DNA of 64,000 bases from Cnuibacter physcomitrellae (lineage in GTDB: Bacteria; Actinomycetota; Actinomycetes; Actinomycetales; Microbacteriaceae). Below are positions 1-9,392 of the stretch, piece after piece; within the stretch, counting starts at the first letter, position 1; each line of letters begins with the position of its first letter. The position numbers were made by a program, and so were the translations under genes. The DNA is taken from NCBI RefSeq assembly GCF_014640535.1, contig NZ_BMHD01000001.1, positions 2,544,214-2,608,213 on the forward strand. Reading direction: 5' to 3'. Below the pieces are notes generated by a model that saw nothing but the letters and a program-made list of their open reading frames with translations, ran no database searches and was not told where the DNA came from.

Positions 1-13
1 ACACTCGGACGTC

Positions 14-649
14 ATGGACCCTCACGAGGCGCTCGGCGCCGGCATCGTCGCGGGCCTCGCCCTCGCGCTCCCTTTGGGGGCGATCGGGATCCTGCTCCTC
101 CAGGAGGGCGCGTCCCGGGGCCTGGTCGGCGGGGTTCCGGCCGCGTTGGCGGTCGCCGTGGTCGACGTCCTCTACTGCGCGGCCGCCGTGTCGGTGGGTG
201 CGGCCGCTGCACCCCTGATCGCCTCGTGGTCGCCCTGGCCCGGGGTGATCGGCGGTGTCGCCCTTCTCGCGATCGCCACCCGGGGCTTCGTCCGCGCTGC
301 CAGGCCCGGAGCGATCGATGTCGGGGCCGACATGCGGCGCCCGCGCTCCCGCCACCGCTTCCTGCTCTTCTTCGGTCTCACCGCTCTCAACCCGGCGACC
401 CTGCTGTACTTCACGGCCCTCGTCGCAGGGCAGGGCGCCGCACCGTCCCCGGCCGGCGGCGTGCTCTTCGTCGCGGGCGTCGGCCTGGCCTCGGCGACGT
501 GGCAGCTCGTCCTCGTCCTGACGGGAGCGCTCGTGGGTCGGCGGGCGGGCCCACGTCTCGCCCGCGTGACCCCCCTGGCCGGCAACGCCGCGGTCGCCAC
601 CCTGGGTGTCGTCATGCTCGCCGGTGCCTGGTCCGCCTCCGGAAGCTGA
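14..649 (+). CDS. LysE/RhtB-family exporter
   Basis: Predicted cytoplasmic-membrane exporter of the LysE/RhtB type, a family that moves amino acids and similar small solutes out of the cell; the substrate cannot be told here. The 211-residue product is nearly all hydrophobic helices (about six), with one charged loop around residues 95-118. A conserved-looking FGLTALNPATLLYF stretch follows the loop and holds the Asn-Pro typical of the family. The ATG is 13 bases from the window edge, so its promoter is not visible. Its 3' end overlaps the convergent surface-protein gene by 38 bases. Length is usual for the family (about 205-215 residues). Confidence 0.85.
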   Translation: MDPHEALGAGIVAGLALALPLGAIGILLLQEGASRGLVGGVPAALAVAVVDVLYCAAAVSVGAAAAPLIASWSPWPGVIGGVALLAIATRGFVRAARPGAIDVGADMRRPRSRHRFLLFFGLTALNPATLLYFTALVAGQGAAPSPAGGVLFVAGVGLASATWQLVLVLTGALVGRRAGPRLARVTPLAGNAAVATLGVVMLAGAWSASGS

Positions 650-2162
650 GGCCCGCACCCAGACCCGCGACGATGAGGAGGACGGCCGCCGCTCCCAGCC
701 CCCTCGGATCCAGACCCGTGGCCGCAAGACCGTCTCGGCCGGTCTGCGCGACGGTTCCGATGGCGCCACCGGAAGCCGACGGCGAGGGGGTCGGGTCGGG
801 AGTAGTCACCGCCCTGAAGCCCGCGTAGACCTGCCACACCAGGACGATCGGCGGCGTCGGCACAGTCACCAGGCCATCTGTCCGAGCGGTGAAGGCGTAT
901 CCCGATCCGTCCGGTGCCACCGACACATCACCTGCACCACGCCCTGATAGCCGCCCGGGATCGGAGACGTCGACGCTCTCTCCGCTCACCACACCCGTCG
1001 ACGGGTCCCAGCTGTAGATCTCCGGGTCACCCGTCCCCCTCGGCGAGGTCGTCAGGTCGACCGCGCGTGAATCGAAGACGACGTAGGTGCCATCGGAGGA
1101 GATCCCGGAGCTGCCGACGTCGGCCCGGGAGGACGTGGTCGCCGACGCGGCCGTGTGCGTGATGAGGATCGATGTCCTGGTGGGCGATCCCGGTGCAGCG
1201 CCGGAGACGTGATAGAGCTGCGTGAACGCGGGGTCGAGGGTGAGGCCGGGCGCGAGGTTCGCCGCCGACGTCGAGACGAGGGCTGTGCCGTCGTCGAGCA
1301 CGGCGCTCACGAGGGCGTCCTTGTCGGCCGAGGCAGAACCGTCCGGCGAGGTGGAGATCATGACGGTGGTGCCGCTGTCGAGGTACCGGGCGTAGGACTG
1401 CAGCCGTGAACCGTTGGCCGGGGAGGCGCTGAGCTGATCGAAGGAGGTGAATGCCACGATCCGCCCGTCGGGCGAGAGGAGCCCTTCCTCCGTGCCCATC
1501 GTCCCTCCTACCGTCCCGGTGGGGTCCACGCTCGCCATCTGGACCGTGCCGGATCGCCAGACGTAGACCTGTCCGACCCCCTTGCCGGTCACGGACGTCA
1601 GCTCGCCCGCGGTATCGAAGGAGACGGTGTCGCCGGCGTCGTCGATGTCGACGTTCCTCACCTGCTTCGACGACGGTGCTCCCATGGCGTCATGGCTCAG
1701 GAGGATCGTCTGCCCGGTCGACCTGTCGTGCAGGTACGCCTGGGAGACACCGGGTGTGAGCCCCGGGATGATGTCGGCGCCGGCTGAGGTGAAGGCGACC
1801 TTCTGACCGTCGGCCGAGATGGCCACCGATTGTGCGTCGCCCACCGCCGGCTTGCCTCCCGTGCCGACGGTGATGAGTTCGAGCCGTCCGCTCTCGCGAT
1901 CACGTACGTAGACCTGAGCGTCACCGTTGGACGGTGCATCGAGGTCGCTCGCGCTGGAGATGAACGCGATCGACTGCATGCCGGAGCTCGCCGATGACCG
2001 GTCCGAGTCCGCATCGCCGTATCCGCCCGCGACGTCGTGGCTGACGAGCTCGATCGGCGGCTTCACGATCGCTGCCGACGCCGCGCCCGCTCCCACAACC
2101 GCCGCGCTCACCGCCACGCTCGCCGCCATCGCGAGACAGTGACGCATCCTCATCTTCTGCAT
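612..2162 (-). CDS. Secreted PD40/TolB-like repeat protein with LAATG sorting tail
   Basis: Predicted exported cell-surface protein of 516 residues; function unknown. It has an N-terminal signal peptide (basic start, hydrophobic to about residue 30, ending ASAA). The body repeats units such as SVAISADGQKVAFTS and GYAFTARTDG, which resemble the PD40/TolB propeller blade, so a beta-propeller is likely. The C-terminus is a sortase signal: LAATG at about 479-483, a hydrophobic segment, then a basic RRRTRHRRA tail. LAXTG is the pattern linked to class E sortases, and one such enzyme is encoded at 52909. The ATG at 2162 has a TAGCAT -10 element six bases upstream, so the transcript may be leaderless. 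Confidence 0.8.
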   Translation of the reverse strand: MQKMRMRHCLAMAASVAVSAAVVGAGAASAAIVKPPIELVSHDVAGGYGDADSDRSSASSGMQSIAFISSASDLDAPSNGDAQVYVRDRESGRLELITVGTGGKPAVGDAQSVAISADGQKVAFTSAGADIIPGLTPGVSQAYLHDRSTGQTILLSHDAMGAPSSKQVRNVDIDDAGDTVSFDTAGELTSVTGKGVGQVYVWRSGTVQMASVDPTGTVGGTMGTEEGLLSPDGRIVAFTSFDQLSASPANGSRLQSYARYLDSGTTVMISTSPDGSASADKDALVSAVLDDGTALVSTSAANLAPGLTLDPAFTQLYHVSGAAPGSPTRTSILITHTAASATTSSRADVGSSGISSDGTYVVFDSRAVDLTTSPRGTGDPEIYSWDPSTGVVSGESVDVSDPGRLSGRGAGDVSVAPDGSGYAFTARTDGLVTVPTPPIVLVWQVYAGFRAVTTPDPTPSPSASGGAIGTVAQTGRDGLAATGLDPRGLGAAAVLLIVAGLGAGLSFRRRTRHRRA

Positions 2163-2168
2163 CCGGCG

Positions 2169-2174
2169 ATGCTA
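2169..2174 (-). promoter_or_regulatory. -10 element (TAGCAT) of the LAATG surface-protein gene
   Basis: TAGCAT on the minus strand ends six bases before the ATG at 2162, which places the likely transcription start at or next to the start codon. No Shine-Dalgarno sequence fits in the gap and no clear -35 was seen. Confidence 0.5.
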
Positions 2175-2242
2175 GCCGCACCCTCATTCCCGTGCAAGCC
2201 CGCGCCCCCTGCCCGCCCACGCCGACCGCGGCGCCTCACGCA

Positions 2243-2276
2243 CTGAGGAAGCGGCGGCGTGACGTCGCTTCCTCAG
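2243..2276 (-). terminator. Hairpin downstream of bkdC
   Basis: Perfect 11-bp inverted repeat (2243-2253 with 2266-2276) in the gap between the end of the E2 gene and the start of the next minus-strand gene. It has no T-tract. With the hairpin at 2318-2344 it could end transcription of the dehydrogenase operon. Confidence 0.4.
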
Positions 2277-2317
2277 CAGACCCGCGGCGCAACCCGAGCA
2301 GCGCAACAGATCGCGGC

Positions 2318-2344
2318 AGGACGCCGCAGGGGCGGCGGCGTCCT
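2318..2344 (-). terminator. Hairpin at the end of the bkd operon
   Basis: Perfect 10-bp G+C-rich stem (2318-2327 with 2335-2344) that overlaps the stop codon of the E2 gene. It lacks a T-run, like many terminators of high-G+C actinobacteria, so the assignment is tentative. Confidence 0.45.
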
Positions 2345-3632
2345 AATCAAGCAGCAGCGCGGGTTCCTCGAGGATGGAGGCGACGTCGGCGACGAAACGG
2401 CTCGCGACGTCGCCGTCGACGACGCGGTGGTCGAAGCTCGCGCCCACCGTCGTCACGTAGCGGGGTCGCACCTCGCCGTCGACGACCCAGGGCCGCTGCT
2501 TGATGGTGCCGAGGGCGATGATCCCCACCTCGCCGGGGTTGAGGATGGGGGTGCCGGTGTCCATCCCGAACACACCGATGTTGGTGATCGTGATGGTCCC
2601 GTTGGCCTGGTCGGCGGGGGTGGTGCGGCCCTCGCGCGCGGTCTGGGTGAGCTGCTGCAGCGACTCGGCGAGGAGCCGCAGCGACATGTCGTGGGCGTCC
2701 TTGATGTTGGGCACGATCAGTCCGCGGGGGGTGGCCGCGGCGATGCCGAGGTTCACGTAGTTGCGGACGATGATCTCCTGGTCGGTCCACGCGGAGTTCA
2801 CCATCGGGTTGCGGCGCACCGCCCAGATGACGGCCTTGGCCATCATGAGCAGCGGGGAGACCTTGATGCCGGCGAAGTCGGGCGAGGTCTTGAGCCGCTG
2901 CACGTACTCCATGGTCCGGGTGGCGTCGACGTCGACGAAGAGGCTGACGTGGGGCGCCTGGAACGCGCTGGTCGTCATGGCCTGGGCGATCTGCTTGCGC
3001 ACGCCCTTCACGGGGATGCGCTCCTCGCGCACGGGCGCCCACTGCGGCGTCTCGATGTTCTGGAACACCTTCGCCTGGTCGGCGTGGAGGATGACGTCCT
3101 CCCGGGTGACCTCGCCGCCGGGCCCGGTGGGGGAGACCTCCTCGAGGGCGACCCCGAGGTCTTTCGCGAGCTTGCGGATGGGGGGCTTGGCGAGCACGGG
3201 CATGCCCGGGACCGGGTGGTGACGGCCCGGTCGCGCACGGGGCCCGCCCTCCTCCTCGCCGATGGCGCGGATGGTCGCCTTGCCGCGTCCGGCGCGACGG
3301 CTGGTGATGCTGCCGTGGTTGCCGTATCCGACGAGGACCGAGCCGCCGCCGACCTCGTCCTCGGGCGTGACGACGGGCGCCTCCTCGCCATCGACCGCGT
3401 CGACCGTGATGAGGGCGGTGCCCACGTCGACGGTGGTTCCCTCGTCGACGAGGATGCCCGAGACGACGCCCGCGTAGGGGGAGGGCAGCTCGACGAGCGA
3501 CTTGGCGGTCTCGATCTCGACGATGACCTGGTTGATCTCGACGGGGTCGCCTGGCGCGACCTTCCAGGAGACGATCTCGGCCTCGGTGAGGCCCTCGCCG
3601 ACGTCCGGGAGGTGGAACTGGGTGCTGCTCAT
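2343..3632 (-). CDS. bkdC: 2-oxoacid dehydrogenase E2 (dihydrolipoyl acyltransferase)
   Basis: E2 core of a 2-oxoacid dehydrogenase complex, which passes the acyl group from lipoate to CoA in the cytoplasm. The 429 residues hold one lipoyl domain ([11 protein letters not shown], lipoylated Lys at 44), a subunit-binding domain around 165-200 ([10 protein letters not shown] ... GEVTREDV), and a C-terminal acyltransferase domain ending in the SFDHRVVDG active-site motif. A single lipoyl domain and three adjacent genes for E1alpha, E1beta and E2 point to a branched-chain ketoacid complex rather than the AceE-type pyruvate complex. Pyruvate or acetoin as substrate cannot be excluded. It lies 14 bases after the E1beta stop and is last in the operon; no E3 gene is nearby. 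Confidence 0.88.
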   Translation of the reverse strand: MSSTQFHLPDVGEGLTEAEIVSWKVAPGDPVEINQVIVEIETAKSLVELPSPYAGVVSGILVDEGTTVDVGTALITVDAVDGEEAPVVTPEDEVGGGSVLVGYGNHGSITSRRAGRGKATIRAIGEEEGGPRARPGRHHPVPGMPVLAKPPIRKLAKDLGVALEEVSPTGPGGEVTREDVILHADQAKVFQNIETPQWAPVREERIPVKGVRKQIAQAMTTSAFQAPHVSLFVDVDATRTMEYVQRLKTSPDFAGIKVSPLLMMAKAVIWAVRRNPMVNSAWTDQEIIVRNYVNLGIAAATPRGLIVPNIKDAHDMSLRLLAESLQQLTQTAREGRTTPADQANGTITITNIGVFGMDTGTPILNPGEVGIIALGTIKQRPWVVDGEVRPRYVTTVGASFDHRVVDGDVASRFVADVASILEEPALLLD

Positions 3633-3646
3633 GCGGATCCTCGTGA

Positions 3647-4672
3647 TCAGTAGGCCATGGCCCGGTCGACCGCCTCGAGCACGCGGTCGGCGTCGGGGAG
3701 GTGGAGCTTCTCGAGCTTCGCGGGCGGGAACGGGATGTCGAAGCCGGAGACGCGGAGCACCGGCGACTTCAGCGAGTAGAAGGCCCGTTCGGTGACGGTG
3801 GCGGCGATCTCAGAGCCGAGGGACACGAATCCGGACGCCTCCTGGGCCACGACGAGCCGCCCGGTCTTGGTGACCGACTCGACGATCGGGCCGTAGTCGA
3901 CGGGGCTGAGCGACCGCAGGTCGATGACCTCGGCGCTGATGCCCTCCTCCTGGGCGACCTCGGCGGCCTGCATGAGCACGCTGACCATGGCCCCGTGGGC
4001 GACGAGCGTGACGTCGGTGCCCTGGCGGACGACCCGGCTCGCGTGGAGCGGGGTGGTGCTGCCTCCGAAGTCGACGGCGCCCTTGGGCCAATAGCGGCTC
4101 TTGGGCTCGAAGAACATCACGGGGTCGTCACTGCGGATCGCCTCCTGGATCATCCAGTACGCGTCGTGCGGGGTGGACGGGCTGACCAGCCGCAGGCCCG
4201 CGGTGTGGGCGAAGTACGCCTCCGGGCTCTCCTGGTGGTGCTCGACGGCGCCGATGTGGCCGCCGTAGGGCACCCGGATCACGACGGGCAGCGAGAAGGC
4301 GCCCTGCGCCCGGTTGGTGAGCTTGGCCAGCTGCGTGGTGATCTGGTCGAAGGCGGGGAAGATGAACCCGTCGAACTGGATCTCGCACACCGGTCGGTAT
4401 CCGCGCATCGCCAGCCCGATGGCGGTGCCGACGATGCCCGACTCGGCGAGCGGCGTGTCGAACACGCGCTTCGCGCCGAACTCCGCCTGCAGCCCCTCGG
4501 TCACCCGGAAGACGCCACCGAGCGTGCCGATGTCCTCTCCCATGAGGAGGACCTTGTCGTCGTCGGCGAGCGCCTGGCGGAGGCCGGCGTTGAGGGCCTT
4601 CACCATGGGCAGCTCCTCCACCGCGGCGCGCGTCGGCGCGGCGGGGGCGGTCGCCTGATCCTGGATGGTCAC
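3647..4672 (-). CDS. bkdB: 2-oxoacid dehydrogenase E1 beta subunit
   Basis: Beta subunit of the thiamin-diphosphate-dependent E1, which decarboxylates the 2-oxoacid with the alpha subunit. Family features include [20 protein letters not shown] near the N-terminus, the [20 protein letters not shown] segment, and the C-terminal transketolase domain. The start chosen is GTG at 4672. It overlaps the E1alpha stop as GTGA, follows an AGAAGGAG ribosome site by five bases, and gives 341 residues, the usual length. The frame stays open far upstream of this start, but that part is only the shadow of E1alpha. Translational coupling with E1alpha should keep the two subunits in balance. Confidence 0.9.
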   Translation of the reverse strand: MTIQDQATAPAAPTRAAVEELPMVKALNAGLRQALADDDKVLLMGEDIGTLGGVFRVTEGLQAEFGAKRVFDTPLAESGIVGTAIGLAMRGYRPVCEIQFDGFIFPAFDQITTQLAKLTNRAQGAFSLPVVIRVPYGGHIGAVEHHQESPEAYFAHTAGLRLVSPSTPHDAYWMIQEAIRSDDPVMFFEPKSRYWPKGAVDFGGSTTPLHASRVVRQGTDVTLVAHGAMVSVLMQAAEVAQEEGISAEVIDLRSLSPVDYGPIVESVTKTGRLVVAQEASGFVSLGSEIAATVTERAFYSLKSPVLRVSGFDIPFPPAKLEKLHLPDADRVLEAVDRAMAY

Positions 4673-5793
4673 TGCACTCCTTCTGCGTACGAGGCCTCGT
4701 AGCGCTCCAGCCAGAGCTTCTGCTCCGTCATGACCGGATGCGGTTCTGCGTACACGTGGTCGAACATGGTCGCGGGGTCGGGCGACCCCGCGGTGAGGAT
4801 GCGGCGGCGCATCCGGTCGGCGAACTCCTCCGCCTCGGCGACGACGTCGGTGAAGAAGGCGTCGCCCTCGCCGAGCAGGCGGAGGTGCTTCTCGAAGCGC
4901 ACGATCGGGTCGCGGGCGACCCAGTACGCGTACTCCTCGGGATCGCGGTACTTCGTCGGGTCGTCGGAGGACGTGTGAGCGCCGAGGCGGTAGGTGAGCG
5001 CCTCGATGAACCGGGGCCCGCGCGCCTCGCGCGCGTCGTCGAGGAAGGACCGGGTGACCGCGTAGCTCGCCAGCGGATCGTTGCCGTCGATGCGCACCCC
5101 GGGGATGCCGAACCCGGTCGGCCGCAGCGCGAGGGGGACGGGGGACTGCACCCGCACGGGCACGGAGATGGCCCACTGGTTGTTCTGCACGAAGAAGACG
5201 GTGGGCGCCTGGGAGCTCGCGGCGAAGACGAGCGCCTCGCTCACGTCGCCCTGCGAGGTGGCGCCGTCGCCGAAGTAGCAGAGCACGGCGGCGTCGCGCT
5301 CGAGGTCGCCGGTGCCGACCACGCCGTCGAGCTGGAGTCCCTGCGCATAGCCCACGGCGTGCAGCGAGTGCGCGCCGATGACCAGCGTGTACCCGTGGAC
5401 GTTGCCGTTCGCAGGGTCGGTGGGATCCCATCCACCGTGCGTCTCGCCGCGCAGCAGGCGGAGGACCTCGTAGAGGTCGACGCCGCGCACGAGTGCGACG
5501 ACGTGCTCGCGGTAGGCCGGGAAGATGTGGTCCTGCGCGCGGGCCGCCATCGCGGAGCCCACCTGCGCGGCCTCCTGGCCGTGGGAGGGGATCCACAGCG
5601 CGAGCTGGCCCTGTCGCTGCAGGTTCGAGGCCTCGGCGTCGAAGTGCCGGGCGAGCTGCATCGAGCGGTACATCGACCGGAGGTCGTCGTCGGTCAGCTC
5701 GGCGAGCCGATCCGCGAACTCCTCGGCGGCGTCGGTGGGTCGCAGTTCACCCTCGAGGGAGAGGAACTGGACGGTCGGCGTCGTGTCGGACAA
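4669..5793 (-). CDS. bkdA: 2-oxoacid dehydrogenase E1 alpha subunit
   Basis: Alpha subunit of the thiamin-diphosphate-dependent E1. The 374-residue protein carries the cofactor motif starting GDGATSQGDVSEALVFAA and ending NNQWA, and a phosphorylation-loop-like region RLGAHTSSDDPTKYR. The start is a TTG at 5793, preceded seven bases upstream by a perfect AGGAGGT ribosome site, which decides the start despite the rare codon. The gene follows hisC by 27 bases and overlaps E1beta by four bases. Whether the complex uses branched-chain oxoacids or pyruvate is inferred from its single-operon three-gene form. Confidence 0.88.
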   Translation of the reverse strand: MSDTTPTVQFLSLEGELRPTDAAEEFADRLAELTDDDLRSMYRSMQLARHFDAEASNLQRQGQLALWIPSHGQEAAQVGSAMAARAQDHIFPAYREHVVALVRGVDLYEVLRLLRGETHGGWDPTDPANGNVHGYTLVIGAHSLHAVGYAQGLQLDGVVGTGDLERDAAVLCYFGDGATSQGDVSEALVFAASSQAPTVFFVQNNQWAISVPVRVQSPVPLALRPTGFGIPGVRIDGNDPLASYAVTRSFLDDAREARGPRFIEALTYRLGAHTSSDDPTKYRDPEEYAYWVARDPIVRFEKHLRLLGEGDAFFTDVVAEAEEFADRMRRRILTAGSPDPATMFDHVYAEPHPVMTEQKLWLERYEASYAEGVQ

Positions 5794-5820
5794 CGGCGGT
5801 ACCTCCTGACAACGTCGGAT

Positions 5821-6906
5821 CTACCGTACCGGCAGCCGCAGGCCCTTCCCTTGGAGAGTCTGCACAATCTCTTCCGCTGCAGCCAGGACGTGCTCCACAG
5901 CCTCGTCCTCTCCGATGGTCACCCGGACGCCGTCCGGCATGTACGCCCGGACGATCACCCCGTGCTGCGAGAACACCTCGGCGGCACGCTCGCTGTGCTC
6001 GCCCGTGGCGAGCCAGACGAAGTTGCCGTGCGGCTTCGGCACGTCCCACCCCTGGTCGACGAGAGCCGCCCACACGCGGTCTCGGCGAGCGGCGATGTGG
6101 GCGACGCGCTCGTGCAGCTCGTCGACCCGGTCGAGGGAGGCGACAGCGGCCTGCTGGGCCGCATCCGTCACGCTCAGGGGGATGATCGTGGTGCGCGCGG
6201 CGGCGAGGATCGAGGCCGGGCCCACCCCGTAGCCGATGCGGAGGCCGGCCAGGCCGTAGGCCTTGGAGAACGTGCGCAGCACGACGAGGTTCGGATGGCG
6301 CAGCGCCAGGGTGCGCCCGTTCACGGCGGCGACGTCGGTGACGAACTCGGCGTACGCCTCGTCGAGGATCACGAGCACGTCGTCGGGCACCTTCGCGAGG
6401 AACTCGTCGAACTCGGCCTGGGTGACGATCGTGCCGGTCGGGTTGTTCGGGCTGCAGACGATCACGAGGCGGGTGCGGTCGGTGATCGCCGCGGCCATCG
6501 CGTCGAGGTCGTGGCGCTCGTCCGGGGTGTTGGGCACCTTGATCGCCGTGGCCCCCGGGAGCACCGCCATCCACGGGTACGCCTCGAACGAGCGCCAGGA
6601 GAACACGATCTCGTCGCCGGGGCCGGCGGCCGCCAGGGTGAACTGCACGAGGAGCGCCACCGAGCCCGCGCCGATGATGACCTCGTCCTCGGCCACACCC
6701 CAGGTGGCGGCGACGCGGGCGGTCAACTCCGGTGCGGCGGCGTTCGGGTAGCGGTGCAGCGACCGGGTCGCGCGGTCGACCGCCTCGAGCACGCCCGGCA
6801 GCGGATCGAAGGGGTTCTCGTTCGACGAGAGCTTGTAGCCGCCCTCCGCCGCCTTGCCCTGCTTGTAGGCCGGAAGGGCGAGGATCTCGGGGCGCAGCTT
6901 CACCAT
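5821..6906 (-). CDS. hisC: Histidinol-phosphate aminotransferase
   Basis: PLP-dependent class I/II aminotransferase of the HisC type, which converts imidazole-acetol phosphate to histidinol phosphate using glutamate. The 361 residues include SSNENPFDPLPGV near residue 27, VCSPNNPTGT at 150-159, DEAYAEF at 182-188 and the PLP lysine K215 in RTFSKAYGLAGLRIGYG. It is not next to other his genes, so a related role (aromatic amino acid transaminase, as for some actinobacterial HisC/Pat proteins) remains possible. The ATG at 6906 follows a TAGGAT -10 element by six bases, and the same promoter may read on into the dehydrogenase genes. Confidence 0.85.
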   Translation of the reverse strand: MVKLRPEILALPAYKQGKAAEGGYKLSSNENPFDPLPGVLEAVDRATRSLHRYPNAAAPELTARVAATWGVAEDEVIIGAGSVALLVQFTLAAAGPGDEIVFSWRSFEAYPWMAVLPGATAIKVPNTPDERHDLDAMAAAITDRTRLVIVCSPNNPTGTIVTQAEFDEFLAKVPDDVLVILDEAYAEFVTDVAAVNGRTLALRHPNLVVLRTFSKAYGLAGLRIGYGVGPASILAAARTTIIPLSVTDAAQQAAVASLDRVDELHERVAHIAARRDRVWAALVDQGWDVPKPHGNFVWLATGEHSERAAEVFSQHGVIVRAYMPDGVRVTIGEDEAVEHVLAAAEEIVQTLQGKGLRLPVR

Positions 6907-6912
6907 CCCGTC

Positions 6913-6918
6913 ATCCTA
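6913..6918 (-). promoter_or_regulatory. -10 element (TAGGAT) of hisC
   Basis: TAGGAT on the minus strand is six bases before the hisC ATG, which suggests a leaderless mRNA that may also carry the dehydrogenase genes. No convincing -35 was found. Confidence 0.5.
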
Positions 6919-6987
6919 CGACCGGGGCCGGAGGGAGCAGGAGGCGCGACCCTGGCCTCCGGCCGTCGGCTCTGGGATAGTGAGGCC

Positions 6988-7395
6988 ATGCGCAGATTCC
7001 TCGTGTCGCTCGTGGCCAACGCGATCGCCCTCTGGCTGACGACACTGATCGTGAGCGGAGGCATCCATCTCGATTCCTACGACTCCGGTGTCCTGCCGTC
7101 GATCCTGACCCTCCTGCTGGTCGCCTTGATCTTCGGAGTCGTCAACGGCATCCTCGGCTCGATCATCCGGGTCGTCGCCTTCCCGCTGTACATCCTCACG
7201 CTCGGCCTCCTCGCGCTCATCGTGAACGGACTGCTGCTCATGCTCGTGAGCTGGCTGTCGACGACGATCTTCGGCTTCGGCCTCGTGGTCGACGGGTTCT
7301 GGTGGGCGGTGCTCGGGGCCCTCGTGATGGCGATCCTGTCCGCCATCATCGGCGCGATCCTGCGGCCGCTCGCCCGGAGCCGCCGCGACCGCTGA
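6988..7395 (+). CDS. Phage-holin-4 (YvlD-like) family membrane protein
   Basis: Small integral membrane protein of 135 residues with about four hydrophobic helices, short loops and a basic C-terminus (RPLARSRRDR). The pattern VNGILGSIIRVVAFPLYILT is typical of the phage_holin_4_2/YvlD family. These are ordinary chromosomal membrane proteins despite the name; their role is unknown. The ATG at 6988 was chosen because the family profile begins there and GATAGT, a weak -10, lies six bases upstream. It is divergent from hisC and co-directional with the phosphatase and purB genes. Confidence 0.82.
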   Translation: MRRFLVSLVANAIALWLTTLIVSGGIHLDSYDSGVLPSILTLLLVALIFGVVNGILGSIIRVVAFPLYILTLGLLALIVNGLLLMLVSWLSTTIFGFGLVVDGFWWAVLGALVMAILSAIIGAILRPLARSRRDR

Positions 7396-7473
7396 TCCGC
7401 GAGGCTCGACCGAAGGAGCGCCTCGGCCGCCACCGGGCGCGCCACCGCAGGACGGGATGGGAGAATGAAGGCC

Positions 7474-8001
7474 ATGGCCGATCCGTTCCGCATCTGCATG
7501 GTGTGCACCGGGAACATCTGCCGGTCCCCGATCGCCGAGGTGGTCCTCCGCCGCATGGCCGAGGATGCCGGTCTCGGCGACGCGATCCGCGTCACGTCCG
7601 CCGGCACGGGTGAGTGGCACGTCGGCGAGCAGGCCGACCCGCGCACCCTCGCGGCGCTCGAGGACGCCGGCTACGACGGCCGCACGCACCGGGCGCGGCA
7701 GTTCGACCCGAGCTGGTTCGACGACCTCGACCTCGTCGTCGCCCTCGACCGCAGCCACGAGCGGATCCTGCGCTCCTGGGCCCGATCCGACGAGGACCGC
7801 TCCAAGATCCGCCTGCTGCTCTCCTTCGATCCGGAGGCGCGCGGCGCGTCCGACGTCGCGGACCCCTACTACGGCGATGCGGCGATGTTCGATGCGGTGC
7901 TCGCCGAGATCGAGCGCGCCGATCGAGCCCTGTTCCACCAGATCGCGCCCGCCATGCGGGCGACGCACCACGACGAAAGGCCGACGGTCAGCCCCTCATG
8001 A
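7474..8001 (+). CDS. Low-molecular-weight protein-tyrosine phosphatase
   Basis: Cytoplasmic phosphotyrosine phosphatase of the LMW-PTP family, which uses a phosphocysteine intermediate. The 175-residue protein has the P-loop CTGNICRSP (Cys11, Arg17) at the extreme N-terminus and the general-acid motif DPYYG near residue 130. The start at 7474 puts the P-loop at the usual distance and has GAGAAT seven bases upstream. An alternative ATG at 7465 would add three residues. The stop overlaps the purB start as ATGA, so purB translation is probably coupled. Substrates are unknown; secreted or polysaccharide-linked roles known for relatives are not supported here. Confidence 0.88.
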   Translation: MADPFRICMVCTGNICRSPIAEVVLRRMAEDAGLGDAIRVTSAGTGEWHVGEQADPRTLAALEDAGYDGRTHRARQFDPSWFDDLDLVVALDRSHERILRSWARSDEDRSKIRLLLSFDPEARGASDVADPYYGDAAMFDAVLAEIERADRALFHQIAPAMRATHHDERPTVSPS

Positions 8002-9380
8002 CCCTCCCCCCTCAGCCCATCAGCCCGCTCGACGGCCGCTACCGTCCCGCCGTCCAGGCGCTCGGCGACCACCTGTCCGAGGCGGGCCTCAACCGCGCTC
8101 GCGTCCTGGTCGAGATCGACTGGCTGATCTACCTCACCGACCACGGCATGTTCGGCACCACCCCGCTGACCCAGGAGCAGCAGCGGTCGCTGCGCTCCCT
8201 CGTGGACGGCTTCGACCAGGCGTCGATCGACGAGCTCGCCTCCCTCGAGGCGACCACCCGCCACGACGTGAAGGCCGTCGAGTACTTCATCCGCCGGCGT
8301 CTGGACGAGCTGGGCCTGACCTCGATCGCCGAGCTCACCCACTTCGCCTGCACGAGCGAGGACATCAACAACCTCTCCTACGCGCTCACGATCCGCTCGG
8401 CCGTCTCCTCGGTGTGGCTCCCCGCGTTCGACGCGGTGATCGCCGAGCTCACCCGCCAGGCCGAGCTCTACCGGGATGCGCCCATGCTGGCGCACACCCA
8501 CGGCCAGCCGGCGACCCCGACCACCATGGGCAAGGAGCTCGCGGTGTTCGTCCACCGCCTGCAGCGGGTCCGGGCCCAGATCGTCGCGACGGAGTACCTC
8601 GGCAAGTTCAGCGGCGCGACCGCGACGTTCGCCGCCCACCTCGCCGCCGACCCGGATGCGGACTGGCAGGCGATCTCGAACGAGTTCGTCACCTCGCTCG
8701 GGCTCACGTGGAACCCGCTGACGACGCAGATCGAGTCGCACGACTGGCAGGCGGAGCTGTACGCGCGGATCAGCCACGCCAACCGCATCCTGCACAACCT
8801 CTGCACCGACGTGTGGACGTACATCTCGATGGGCTACTTCACCCAGATCCCGGTCGAGGGCGCGACGGGCTCGTCGACGATGCCCCACAAGGTGAACCCC
8901 ATCCGCTTCGAGAACGCGGAGGCGAACCTCGAGCTCTCCAGCGCGCTCCTGGACTCCCTCGCCTCGACGCTCGTGACCTCGCGGCTCCAGCGCGACCTCA
9001 CCGACTCGTCCGCACAGCGGAACATCGGTGTCGCGCTCGGCCACTCGGTGCTCGCGCTCGACAACATCCGCGGCGGCCTCGGACAGATCTCCCTCAACAC
9101 GGCGGCGCTCGAGGCCGACCTCGACTCCAACTGGGAGGTGCTCGGCGAGGCCATCCAGACCGTGGTCCGCGCCGAGGTCACCGAGGGCCGATCGTCGATC
9201 GCCGACCCCTACGCCCTGTTGAAGGAGCTGACCCGCGGCCGTCGCGTCGGCGCCGCGGAGATGGCGGAGTTCATCCGGGGCCTCGACATCGGCGACGCCG
9301 CCAAGGAGCGGCTGCTCGCGCTCACCCCCGCGCGCTACGTCGGGCTCGCCTCGCAGCTCGTCGACCACCTCGCCGACTGA
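7998..9380 (+). CDS. purB: Adenylosuccinate lyase
   Basis: Fumarase/aspartase-superfamily enzyme that releases fumarate from SAICAR and from adenylosuccinate, giving two steps of purine synthesis. The 460 residues contain the superfamily signature GSSTMPHKVNP near 290-300, HDVKAVEYF near 85-95 and a TSEDINN region near 115-122. The true start is ATG 7998, which overlaps the phosphatase stop by four bases; the open frame upstream is a shadow of that gene. It converges with the small membrane-protein gene only 12 bases downstream, with no evident terminator between them. Confidence 0.95.
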   Translation: MTLPPQPISPLDGRYRPAVQALGDHLSEAGLNRARVLVEIDWLIYLTDHGMFGTTPLTQEQQRSLRSLVDGFDQASIDELASLEATTRHDVKAVEYFIRRRLDELGLTSIAELTHFACTSEDINNLSYALTIRSAVSSVWLPAFDAVIAELTRQAELYRDAPMLAHTHGQPATPTTMGKELAVFVHRLQRVRAQIVATEYLGKFSGATATFAAHLAADPDADWQAISNEFVTSLGLTWNPLTTQIESHDWQAELYARISHANRILHNLCTDVWTYISMGYFTQIPVEGATGSSTMPHKVNPIRFENAEANLELSSALLDSLASTLVTSRLQRDLTDSSAQRNIGVALGHSVLALDNIRGGLGQISLNTAALEADLDSNWEVLGEAIQTVVRAEVTEGRSSIADPYALLKELTRGRRVGAAEMAEFIRGLDIGDAAKERLLALTPARYVGLASQLVDHLAD

Positions 9381-9392
9381 CGCGCCTCCTGG